Positions 25,646 to 32,900 of a stretch of DNA of 64,000 bases are shown piece after piece (the first letter of the stretch is position 1; each line of letters starts with the position of its first letter). The stretch lies in assembly GCF_041359055.1 (NCBI RefSeq), contig NZ_JBGJKZ010000002.1:186001-250000 (forward strand). Direction: 5' to 3'. A model generated the notes under the pieces. The model saw only the letters and a list, made by a program, of their open reading frames with translations, was not told where the DNA came from and searched no databases. A program made the position numbers and the translations under genes. Origin of the DNA: Paenalcaligenes hominis_A (GTDB taxonomy: Bacteria > Pseudomonadota > Gammaproteobacteria > Burkholderiales > Burkholderiaceae_B).

Positions 25646-26071
25646 TTAGGTTTTAGGAGGAAACCAGCGGTACCAAGCGCCATAAACCCAACAAGCGGCA
25701 CAAAAAGAAAAAGCCCACTCTAAGCTAGTAAAAATCAGCAAAGCAGTTACGGGCACTTGCCACATTGAGCTACCCATCGCGTACGCAATAAGTGCTACGG
25801 TCGAAGCCAAGGCTAAGACCTTGTTGGCAAACATCTTGGCACCCGCATTCTCTTTACGTCCTGCCCAGCCTAAACGCTCAAAACCGTAATTCCAAAGACG
25901 ATGTGCCGGGCATGTTTGTGGTCCCATAAAACCGCGCACTAAACCCTGCACTAAAAGAATAATCATTAGCCAAGGGCTATATAACAGCGCTAAACCACTT
26001 ATTACAAAGCTAACAAAGGCCTCCCAACGGGCCACATTTGACCAAACAGGGGGAACATCAAACCGTAACAT
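25646..26071 (-). CDS. DUF4395 membrane protein heading the sulfur operon
   Basis: A 141-residue inner-membrane protein with about four helices that fits DUF4395. Recognisable segments are FDVPPVWSNVARWEAF at the start, VQGLVRGFMGPQTCPAHRLW in the middle and the cysteine-bearing helix SFCAACWVYG near the C terminus. Family members often sit beside thioredoxin-like, rhodanese or sulfur oxidation genes, but no function is established. The ATG at 26071 with AGGA six bases upstream is chosen over an earlier in-frame codon at 26101. It is followed 132 bases later by the flavoprotein gene and is taken as the first gene of the sulfur operon. Confidence 0.75.
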   Translation of the reverse strand: MLRFDVPPVWSNVARWEAFVSFVISGLALLYSPWLMIILLVQGLVRGFMGPQTCPAHRLWNYGFERLGWAGRKENAGAKMFANKVLALASTVALIAYAMGSSMWQVPVTALLIFTSLEWAFSFCAACWVYGAWYRWFPPKT

Positions 26072-26084
26072 GTGTTTTCCTATA

Positions 26085-26130
26085 TAAAAATTAATATTCA
26101 TTAATATATAATATAATTTAATATATTAAA
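26085..26130 (-). promoter_or_regulatory. AT-rich palindrome cluster upstream of the sulfur operon
   Basis: The 178-base gap before the DUF4395 gene contains a run of AT-only inverted repeats, including the perfect 14-base palindrome TTTAATATATTAAA at 26117-26130 and ATTAAT repeats around 26090-26105. ArsR-type sulfur sensors such as BigR and SqrR bind AT-rich palindromes of this kind next to the promoter, so this is a candidate operator. No regulator gene is in the immediate vicinity. Confidence 0.4.
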
Positions 26131-26249
26131 AGAGTGAACAGCTTGTGCATGGCATGAATTGAAAGGTACGCAGCAGGTGTATTCAAGAGCCAAGCGGCAC
26201 GTTATGCTAAGTTAGGTCTCGATTCATTAAGAGTTAAGAGGAGACAGTC

Positions 26250-26576
26250 ATGTCAGATTTAGTTACACGTCTAGAGACCATGTTGAACTCTGGCCAAGAT
26301 AATTTATTACTACGGTTTGGCTTAGGTAAAGCCTATGCAGAGCAACATTCTTATGACAAAGCCATTATGCACCTAGAGCGGGCGCTTGAATTGGATCCCA
26401 ACCATTCCAGCTCTGGGTTTTGGCTAGGACGCAGTCATTTTGAGGCCGGAAACATGAGCAAAGCCCAAGAGGTATTGGCAACCGCACGGGCTACTGCTCA
26501 AACACGCGGGGACAATCAAACCATTAAAATGATTGATGTTTTCCTACGTCGAATCAATAAACAACAGAATATATGA
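26250..26576 (+). CDS. Small TPR-repeat protein
   Basis: A 108-residue protein with about two TPR units (LLLRFGLGKAYAEQHSYDKA and SGFWLGRSHFEAGNMSKAQE), probably a protein-binding adaptor. There is no signal peptide. GAGGAGA precedes the ATG. The stop overlaps the start of the next gene (ATGA), so it is cotranslated with the YnfA-like protein. Its partner is unknown. Confidence 0.78.
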   Translation: MSDLVTRLETMLNSGQDNLLLRFGLGKAYAEQHSYDKAIMHLERALELDPNHSSSGFWLGRSHFEAGNMSKAQEVLATARATAQTRGDNQTIKMIDVFLRRINKQQNI

Positions 26577-26905
26577 CAGTTATTAAAACGGTTGCGCTTT
26601 TTGCCGTCACTGCCATAGCAGAAATTGTGGGCTGTTATTTGCCGTATCTTTGGTTGAAAGAAAAAGGCAGCCCGTGGTTATTACTCCCCACTGTAATTAG
26701 CTTGGCATTGTTTATTTGGCTGCTTAGTTTGCACCCGGCTGCTAGTGGTCGTGTGTATGCGGCGTATGGTGGTGTTTATGTCGTAACGGCTTTGCTTTGG
26801 TTACGCGTGGTCGATGGGGCCAGTTGGTCTTGGTTTGATCTAGTAGGAGCAGGATTAAGTTTATTGGGTATGGTTATCATCGTTTTAGGGTGGTCACAGC
26901 ACTAA
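26573..26905 (+). CDS. ynfA: YnfA-family (UPF0060) membrane protein
   Basis: A 110-residue inner-membrane protein with four helices belonging to UPF0060. The diagnostic segments are FAVTAIAEIVGCYLPYLWL at the N terminus, HPAASGRVYAAYGGVYV in the middle and WFDLVGAGLSLLGMVII at the end. The family is related to small multidrug resistance transporters, and some members have been linked to efflux, but the substrate is not known. It is coupled to the TPR gene by a 4-base overlap. Confidence 0.9.
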   Translation: MTVIKTVALFAVTAIAEIVGCYLPYLWLKEKGSPWLLLPTVISLALFIWLLSLHPAASGRVYAAYGGVYVVTALLWLRVVDGASWSWFDLVGAGLSLLGMVIIVLGWSQH

Positions 26906-27019
26906 TAGACACATTAGTTTGCATTTGCTTACGCTGGTGGGTCTATAGCTCTTGGTATGGTGTCAGTAACTGTCTGATTTCAGGCATGACTCAAAGACCC
27001 ATTTATCAGGAGATATGTG

Positions 27020-27550
27020 ATGAGCAAACAGAACAGCGTTCTTGATGTACAAGCTATTCGTGCAGCGGCTAAAAAACATGTTGAAGATGGAGCCGTTGCT
27101 TCGGGATACCAAGGTGATAGAGAAAAAATTATTTCTATGTTAAATGAGGCCTTGGCCACAGAGTGGGTCTGTGTGCTGCGCTATATGCGCCATTACTTTA
27201 CTGCGACCGGTATCCATAACGAGTCCATCAAAGCCGAGTTTCTCGAGCACGCTCAGCAAGAACAAGGCCATGCTGATCGTATCGCAGAGCGTATTGTGCA
27301 GCTAAATGGTGAACCCGATTTGGACCCAGCCACTTTAACTCAACGCAGCCATGCAGAATATGACACCAGTACGGATATTAAAGACATGATTCGTGCAAAC
27401 CTTATTGCAGAGCGCATTGCTATAGAGTCTTATCGACAAATGCTAGTAGAGATTGGGGACTCTGACCCCACAACGCGTCAAATGTTAATTGAAATCATGG
27501 CCTCTGAAGAAGAGCATGCGGATGACATGAGTGATTTGTTAGGTTTATAA
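27020..27550 (+). CDS. Ferritin-like (bacterioferritin-type) diiron protein
   Basis: A 176-residue four-helix protein of the ferritin-like superfamily. The diiron ligands appear as Glu in LNEALATEWVCVLRY, the pair in EFLEHAQQEQGHADRIAERI, Glu in NLIAERIAIESYRQM and the ExxH pair in IMASEEEHADDM. It is likely an iron-storage or oxidative-protection protein resembling bacterioferritin or a Dps-like ferritin. The start at 27020 has AGGAG seven bases upstream; a GTG one codon earlier is less likely. A strong terminator follows, so it is monocistronic. Confidence 0.85.
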   Translation: MSKQNSVLDVQAIRAAAKKHVEDGAVASGYQGDREKIISMLNEALATEWVCVLRYMRHYFTATGIHNESIKAEFLEHAQQEQGHADRIAERIVQLNGEPDLDPATLTQRSHAEYDTSTDIKDMIRANLIAERIAIESYRQMLVEIGDSDPTTRQMLIEIMASEEEHADDMSDLLGL

Positions 27551-27564
27551 ACCAATAGTGGTAT

Positions 27565-27603
27565 TGAGCGCTGTGTTTAAAAGCACAGTGCTCATTTTTT
27601 TTT
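27565..27603 (+). terminator. Intrinsic terminator of the ferritin-like gene
   Basis: An 11-base stem TGAGCGCTGTG / CACAGTGCTCA (one G-T pair) with an eight-base loop is followed by nine T. It overlaps the stop codon of the convergent permease gene. Confidence 0.9.
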
Positions 27604-28233
27604 GAATAGATAGTCGCGATCGGAATAGGTACAAACCCATTCCGGTCTATACATAACCAACGCCGTTAAGCTCATGCCGTTAATTAAGCCTTCGGGAAAC
27701 ATAACCAATGGCAAAATGCTGAGGTAGTCTTGCACAATGATTGTCCAGCTGTGCATACCAGTAAAATAAGCATACAACGCAAAAGCCAACATAGACACCG
27801 CTAAGGTCAATGCAGCATTAAAAAACCCAGCGATGAAGGTATAAATAAAAAGATGTCTATAAAGATAGCTATACGTCAGCAGAAAAACAAAATACGTAAA
27901 ACAGACAGGCCCTATCACGCCAAGTAAAAGGTTAACCCCAAAACTGTGCCATGCGTTTATGCCTAATAAGGTCACCAAAACTAAGGCCACCGTGCCGCAT
28001 ACAATAGCTAAGCGCCACCCTAAACACAAAGTCAGAGTAGTTAAGGCTAAAAAATGAATGTTCAGCCCAGGCTGGATGCCCGTTTGCAGCATCCAAATAG
28101 AAGCCAAAATTAATGTGGCGATTAGGCTTAATTGAATCCGGTCGGAGTCGGTGCGTAACGCTTGCCAATTGGTGCGGCGTACAGCAATGGCTATGACTAG
28201 GAGCGCAAGTACTAAGCTCATGATAAGACTCAA
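27592..28233 (-). CDS. CbiM-like energy-coupling permease (COG3235 type)
   Basis: A 213-residue inner-membrane protein with about six helices, fitting the CbiM-like group of predicted metal-uptake permeases. Family segments are GLNIHFLALTTLTLCLGW, YRHLFIYTFIAGFFNAALT and MFPEGLINGMSLTALVMYRP. In cobalt and nickel systems CbiM is the substrate-binding membrane component. No matching ATPase or T component lies next to it, so it may work alone or with distant partners. The metal is not known. It is preceded on the same strand by the MscS gene. Confidence 0.75.
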   Translation of the reverse strand: MSLIMSLVLALLVIAIAVRRTNWQALRTDSDRIQLSLIATLILASIWMLQTGIQPGLNIHFLALTTLTLCLGWRLAIVCGTVALVLVTLLGINAWHSFGVNLLLGVIGPVCFTYFVFLLTYSYLYRHLFIYTFIAGFFNAALTLAVSMLAFALYAYFTGMHSWTIIVQDYLSILPLVMFPEGLINGMSLTALVMYRPEWVCTYSDRDYLFKKK

Positions 28234-28298
28234 AAAGAAAGCAATATCTCTACGTTAGCATTGCTGTATCTAGAGGGCTAGCACTAAATCGGATGGGT

Positions 28299-29150
28299 TT
28301 AGGCTTGATTAGCAGCTATCAGTTGATCCCCATAACGTACCCAGATTTGATTTTGAATGCGTTGTGCTACGTTTTCTTGCTGTGCGACTGGCACCATATA
28401 ACGAATTTCTACCCAATGTTGCTTGGTATCAACAGGGTGCCAAAAGACTTCGATTTTGTTTGATGGGGTTTCTAACAATGCAATTGAGCCTAGTCGCTGA
28501 AAGTGCATTAATGAGTCTTGTGACCACGGCTCACATACATCGGCAGCGATCTGAGACGCGAGCTGGGTAAATTCCTCGCGCGGGGTGGCGTAGGGCACAG
28601 CTAAACGTACACTTCCAATTACATAGGTATTTAAGCTGGAGTTATTACTAATAACAGCGGTTAACAATACGCTATTAGGCAAAATAATGGTTTTGCCTGT
28701 GATTTGATGAGAGCCATTGGTTTCCGATAGGGTTAAATTTAATAAATCCACATCCACCACTAAACCTTGTACACCGCTTAGCTCAACATGATCGCCCACA
28801 TTAAAAGGTCTGGATAGAGCAAATAGTGTGTAGCCTGTGATACACATGATGAGCTCTTTGGTAGACAATACCAATGCCATGGCAAAAGCCGACAAAGACA
28901 AAGCAATGCCTACAATTTTTGTGGCCCAAATCATAATAACCAAACAAACGGCCGTTAAGATAATAACGTTTTTAATCAATACCAGTTGTTGGCGGCCTTG
29001 GGAGCCACGATTCAAAACCCGTGCTGGAGCTGTCTGATAGCGTACGTTCAGATGATTAAAAAAAATGGCAGCCACAATGACGGCGATTGAGCTTAATAAA
29101 CGCGCAAATTCCCCACCAAAAAAATCGTTGATACTGGCTAAAATACTCAA
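28299..29150 (-). CDS. MscS-family mechanosensitive channel
   Basis: A 283-residue small-conductance mechanosensitive channel protein. It has two or three N-terminal helices, a pore-type helix with Gly/Ala packing (IVGIALSLSAFAMALVLS), and the beta-domain segment PFNVGDHVELSGVQGLVVDVDL that is a hallmark of MscS. The C-terminal alpha/beta part (about residues 165-280) follows. It releases solutes on osmotic downshock. It lies just upstream of the permease gene with a 65-base gap. Confidence 0.87.
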   Translation of the reverse strand: MSILASINDFFGGEFARLLSSIAVIVAAIFFNHLNVRYQTAPARVLNRGSQGRQQLVLIKNVIILTAVCLVIMIWATKIVGIALSLSAFAMALVLSTKELIMCITGYTLFALSRPFNVGDHVELSGVQGLVVDVDLLNLTLSETNGSHQITGKTIILPNSVLLTAVISNNSSLNTYVIGSVRLAVPYATPREEFTQLASQIAADVCEPWSQDSLMHFQRLGSIALLETPSNKIEVFWHPVDTKQHWVEIRYMVPVAQQENVAQRIQNQIWVRYGDQLIAANQA

Positions 29151-29305
29151 AATCTAGTCCTAGATAAGCAAAGCATTAATTATACGCCTTACTTAAAGCG
29201 CTAGGTTTGAGCATGTAGATTTTGTCTAGGTACAGCAGCCTAAAACAGGAGCTTAGTACCTTCTGCCCAACAGCTTTGTTATAGTGGTAAGATGGGCTTA
29301 ATGAG

Positions 29306-29328
29306 CAAGCCTACGAGCTTGATTTTTT
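29306..29328 (+). terminator. Hairpin with T-tract in the serA upstream region
   Basis: CAAGC / GCTTG with a six-base loop is followed by A and six T, 104 bases before the serA start. It could be an attenuator in the serA leader or a terminator for an unseen short transcript. An AT-rich inverted repeat (AAGAAAA / TTTTCTT, 29334-29353) follows at once. No gene is seen in the 281-base gap 29151-29431. Confidence 0.4.
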
Positions 29329-29431
29329 AGTTAAAGAAAAGACTAGTTTTCTTAAATGGAATTCAGGTTGAGGTAGCGGTTTATGTGCTACCTTCTTTTA
29401 TTTGTATTTCCAACGTGTCTAAGGGTTACTG

Positions 29432-30661
29432 ATGAGCAAGACATCACTTGATAAAAGCAAAATTCGAATTCTCCTTCTAGAGGGTGTGCATCAAAATGCC
29501 ATTAAAACATTCAATGCAGCGGGCTACACCAACATTGAATCCATCTCTAGCGCCTTACCTGAAAGTGAGCTCAAGGCAAAAATTGCCGATGCGCATTTTG
29601 TAGGGATTCGATCTCGCACTCAGTTAACCAAAGACGTGTTTGATGTGGCTGAAAAATTAGTGGCCGTTGGGTGCTTTTGTATTGGTACGAATCAAGTCGA
29701 CCTTAACGCAGCACGCGAGCGCGGTATTGTGGTTTTTAATGCACCACACTCTAATACACGCTCTGTGGCCGAGCTCGTGCTTGCCGAGGCCATTATGCTT
29801 TTGCGTGGTGTACCACAAAAAAGTCGCGCAGCCCATGCCGGAGAATGGCTAAAAACCGCAACAGGTTCGTTCGAGGCGCGTGGCAAAAAAATGGGAATTA
29901 TTGGCTACGGCAATATCGGCACCCAACTTTCTGTGCTGGCCGAAGCGCTCGGCATGCATGTGTTGTATTACGATGTGGTAGCGAAACTGCCGTTGGGTAA
30001 CGCACGCCAAGTCGACACTCTAACTGAACTCTTAGCTGAAAGCGATGTGGTATCTTTGCATGTACCCGAGCTTCCTTCTACTTACATGATGATGGGCGAA
30101 AAAGAGCTCAACGCCATGAAACCAGGTGCCATTTTAATTAACGCTGCTCGCGGTACAGTGGTTGATATAGATGCTTTAAAAGCAGCCATTGATACCAAAC
30201 ATCTTGCTGGTGCTGCTATTGATGTGTTCCCCGTCGAGCCCCGCTCTAACAAGGACGAGTTCATCAGCCCATTGCGTGGTTTAGACAACGTTATACTCAC
30301 ACCGCACGTCGGCGGCTCCACTCAGGAAGCTCAGGCAAACATTGGTATTGAGGTTGCCCAAAAATTGGTGAAATACAGCGATAACGGTACCTCTGTGTCG
30401 TCGGTTAACTTTCCCGAGTTGGCACTGCCTTCGCATCCTGATAAACATCGCATATTGCATGTGCATAAAAATCAACCTGGTATGCTGGGAGCAATTAATA
30501 AAGTCTTTGCCGACAACAGCATTAACGTCAGTGGGCAGTTTCTGCAAACGGACGAGGCGGTGGGCTATGTGGTTATCGATGTCGATGCCGATCACTCGCA
30601 GCTAGCTTATCAGACTCTAAAGGAAATTCCTGGTACTATGCGCTGCCGTGTTTTGTACTAG
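29432..30661 (+). CDS. serA: D-3-phosphoglycerate dehydrogenase
   Basis: Catalyses the first step of serine synthesis, NAD-dependent oxidation of 3-phosphoglycerate. At 409 residues it has the E. coli-type layout: substrate domain, Rossmann domain with GIIGYGNIGTQ, catalytic Arg in INAARGTVVD, Glu in DVFPVEPRS and His in ILTPHVGGST, and a C-terminal ACT domain (HKNQPGMLGAINKVFADNSINV-like region, about residues 335-409) for feedback inhibition by serine. The start has AAGGG upstream. A strong terminator lies directly behind it. Confidence 0.96.
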   Translation: MSKTSLDKSKIRILLLEGVHQNAIKTFNAAGYTNIESISSALPESELKAKIADAHFVGIRSRTQLTKDVFDVAEKLVAVGCFCIGTNQVDLNAARERGIVVFNAPHSNTRSVAELVLAEAIMLLRGVPQKSRAAHAGEWLKTATGSFEARGKKMGIIGYGNIGTQLSVLAEALGMHVLYYDVVAKLPLGNARQVDTLTELLAESDVVSLHVPELPSTYMMMGEKELNAMKPGAILINAARGTVVDIDALKAAIDTKHLAGAAIDVFPVEPRSNKDEFISPLRGLDNVILTPHVGGSTQEAQANIGIEVAQKLVKYSDNGTSVSSVNFPELALPSHPDKHRILHVHKNQPGMLGAINKVFADNSINVSGQFLQTDEAVGYVVIDVDADHSQLAYQTLKEIPGTMRCRVLY

Positions 30662-30682
30662 TTATTAATCCCAAGTCTGCCC

Positions 30683-30711
30683 AAACCCTAGGTGATGCCC
30701 TAGGGTTTTTT
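30683..30711 (+). terminator. Intrinsic terminator of serA
   Basis: A perfect ten-base stem AAACCCTAGG / CCTAGGGTTT with a six-base loop runs into a T-tract 22 bases after the serA stop. Confidence 0.92.
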
Positions 30712-30732
30712 CTGCAAAAAGGAATCCAAACC

Positions 30733-31122
30733 ATGCATTTGGTGACAGAGGCAGCAAATTGGCTCTGGTTACAACAAACGGTAGATACACCGGCCTTAGC
30801 GCGTCATTTAGGCTTAAATCTCGCTACGATTGAAAAAATACTGCGTCAGCTCGAGGATCAAGCGGTAGTGCAACGTAGTTCATCTGGCTGGAAGGTCACG
30901 CCTATGCCTACTCATTTTTTTCAAAAAAAAGGGCACAGCTTGGCACGAACCTTGACTATGTATGAACGCCCTCGTACGGCAAGCCAAGTGGTAGGTGTGA
31001 TACCGCCACATGTTGCATTTTTAACGCACCCTCAACGTGGTAGTTGGTGGCTGGTCTGCAATCACCAAGGTCGTATTGGTTACATAAATACCGATGCATT
31101 GCGTTTAATGCAACTTGATTAG
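30733..31122 (+). CDS. Unknown protein with N-terminal winged-helix domain
   Basis: A 129-residue protein I do not recognise as a named family. The first 55 residues look like a small winged helix: LARHLGLNLATIEKILRQLE is a typical helix-turn-helix, followed by a wing QAVVQRSSSGWKV. The second half (about 85-129) is strand-rich, with GSWWLVCNHQGRIGYINTDALRL resembling a bacterial SH3-like fold. It may be a DNA-binding regulator with a sensory domain. It starts 22 bases after the serA terminator, with AAAGGA upstream, so readthrough from serA is possible. Confidence 0.6.
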   Translation: MHLVTEAANWLWLQQTVDTPALARHLGLNLATIEKILRQLEDQAVVQRSSSGWKVTPMPTHFFQKKGHSLARTLTMYERPRTASQVVGVIPPHVAFLTHPQRGSWWLVCNHQGRIGYINTDALRLMQLD

Positions 31123-31372
31123 TAGCAGTGCAAAATCCTATATCTGCCTTTTAGGTTGTTACTAAGTCAAGCCAACGGGTTATTTTTGCTTCAGTTATGA
31201 GCTGTAGGCTTGGATTGTCAAGGGTTAGGTGCTAATCTTAGTTGTTTTCATAATATAAAAAATGCTTTTTTTGCCAGAAAACACAAAAAAAAATAGCGCA
31301 ATTGGTTTTTTGCGCCGTAAAATAAATTTTCGCCGTTTATATATTTAAAGCATTTGCTTAGGTTGAAATATC

Positions 31373-32797
31373 GTGTCAGAAATTGAATCCACTCGTTTAG
31401 AGGAAGACCTTTTAGGTCAAGTCGAAGTCCCATCTAGCGCCTATTATGGCGTTCAAACCTTGCGTGCTATGCACAACTTTACGTTGTCTGATGTGCCGCT
31501 GTCTGCTTACCCTGATTTTATCGTGGCATTAGTCATGGTTAAACAAGCCGCTGCTGAGGCTAACCACAAGTTAGGCTATTTAAACGATCGCAAATATCAA
31601 GCTATTACGACTGCTTGCCAGCGTATTATTCAGGGTGAATACCACGATCAGTTTGTGGTTGATATGATCCAAGGTGGGGCAGGTACCTCTACCAACATGA
31701 ATGCTAACGAAGTCATTGCGAACATTGCTTTAGAAAGTCTAGGTTGTGCCAAAGGGGATTACCACGAGGTTCACCCCAACAATGATGTGAACATGGCACA
31801 ATCTACCAATGACGCTTACCCAACAGCTATTCGCTTAGGTCTGTTGTTAGGTCATAAACAGTTGCTTACTAGCTTAGAGCAACTGATTGATTCATTTAAA
31901 GCCAAAGCAGCCGAATTTAACCACATCTTGAAAATGGGTCGTACCCAACTTCAAGACGCGGTACCCATGACTTTAGGACAAGAGTTCAACGCTTTTGCCA
32001 CAAATCTCGAAGAAGACCTAGCGCGTTTACGTACACTCGTGCCCGAGATTATGTGTGAAATGAACCTAGGTGGTACAGCAATCGGTACAGGCATCAATGC
32101 CGACCCTAACTACCAAGCTCTTGCCATCCGTGCTTTGGCTCAGGTTAGCGGGCAGCCTATCAAGGCCGCTTCAGATTTAGTTGAAGCCACCTCCGATATG
32201 GGTGATTTTATTTTGCATTCTGGCATGTTGAAACGCACAGCCATGAAGCTCTCTAAAATCTGTAACGACTTGCGTTTACTTTCGAGTGGGCCCCGTACAG
32301 GAATTAACGAGATCAATTTGCCACCACGTCAGCCAGGCAGCTCGATCATGCCAGGTAAAGTTAATCCAGTTATACCTGAAGCGGTTAATCAGGTTGCATT
32401 TCAAGTTGCAGGTAACGATTTAGCCATTACCATGGCTGCCGAAGCGGGTCAGTTGCAATTAAACGTCATGGAGCCACTCATTGCCTACAAAATGTTTGAG
32501 TCTGTGCGTTTATTGCAGCGCTCAATGGATATGCTGCGCGAGCTCTGTATTGATGGTATTACGGCCAATGAAGAGCACTGCGTATTTTTAGTCGAGCATT
32601 CTATAGGTTTAGTTACTGCATTAAACCCTTATATTGGATACCAGAACTCGTCCCGTATTGCTAAAAAAGCGTTAGCTACCGGACGCGGTATTCTAGAGCT
32701 AGTGCGCGAAGAACAGCTATTAGACGAAGAGATGCTGGCAGACATTTTGACCCCTCAAAATATGATTGCACCTCGCTTGAGCTCAGTGAAAAACTAA
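31373..32797 (+). CDS. aspA: Aspartate ammonia-lyase
   Basis: Reversibly deaminates L-aspartate to fumarate and ammonia. It has 474 residues from a GTG start; the N terminus RLEEDLLGQVEVPSSAYYGV aligns with E. coli AspA, which supports this start despite a weak ribosome site. The fumarase/aspartase signature GSSIMPGKVNPVIPE is intact, as are GGAGTSTNMNANEVIAN and the TGINADP region. The 250-base gap upstream is AT-rich with a small hairpin (GCGCAA / TTGCGC, 31296-31315) and no gene. A strong terminator follows. Confidence 0.96.
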   Translation: MSEIESTRLEEDLLGQVEVPSSAYYGVQTLRAMHNFTLSDVPLSAYPDFIVALVMVKQAAAEANHKLGYLNDRKYQAITTACQRIIQGEYHDQFVVDMIQGGAGTSTNMNANEVIANIALESLGCAKGDYHEVHPNNDVNMAQSTNDAYPTAIRLGLLLGHKQLLTSLEQLIDSFKAKAAEFNHILKMGRTQLQDAVPMTLGQEFNAFATNLEEDLARLRTLVPEIMCEMNLGGTAIGTGINADPNYQALAIRALAQVSGQPIKAASDLVEATSDMGDFILHSGMLKRTAMKLSKICNDLRLLSSGPRTGINEINLPPRQPGSSIMPGKVNPVIPEAVNQVAFQVAGNDLAITMAAEAGQLQLNVMEPLIAYKMFESVRLLQRSMDMLRELCIDGITANEEHCVFLVEHSIGLVTALNPYIGYQNSSRIAKKALATGRGILELVREEQLLDEEMLADILTPQNMIAPRLSSVKN

Positions 32798-32820
32798 GCA
32801 AAGCATATAGGAACGGCATT

Positions 32821-32848
32821 AAGGCATGGCTAACCCCCATGCCTTTTT
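32821..32848 (+). terminator. Intrinsic terminator of aspA
   Basis: AAGGCATGG / CCATGCCTT is a perfect nine-base stem with a seven-base loop followed by five T, 24 bases after the aspA stop. Confidence 0.9.
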
Positions 32849-32861
32849 GTTTATTTGTACT

Positions 32862-32884
32862 AAAAAGGCACCAAGAAGGTGCCT
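32862..32884 (-). terminator. Intrinsic terminator of the glutamate-synthase-like gene
   Basis: On the minus strand AGGCACC / GGTGCCT with a five-base loop is followed by five T, 17 bases beyond the stop of the gene ending at 32901. Confidence 0.85.
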
Positions 32885-32900
32885 GTTTGAAGTCTGGGTC

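Noticed and set aside
31248..31433. A 61-codon minus-strand frame upstream of aspA
   Set aside because: It overlaps the aspA start, is built mainly from AT-rich low-complexity sequence and resembles no known protein.
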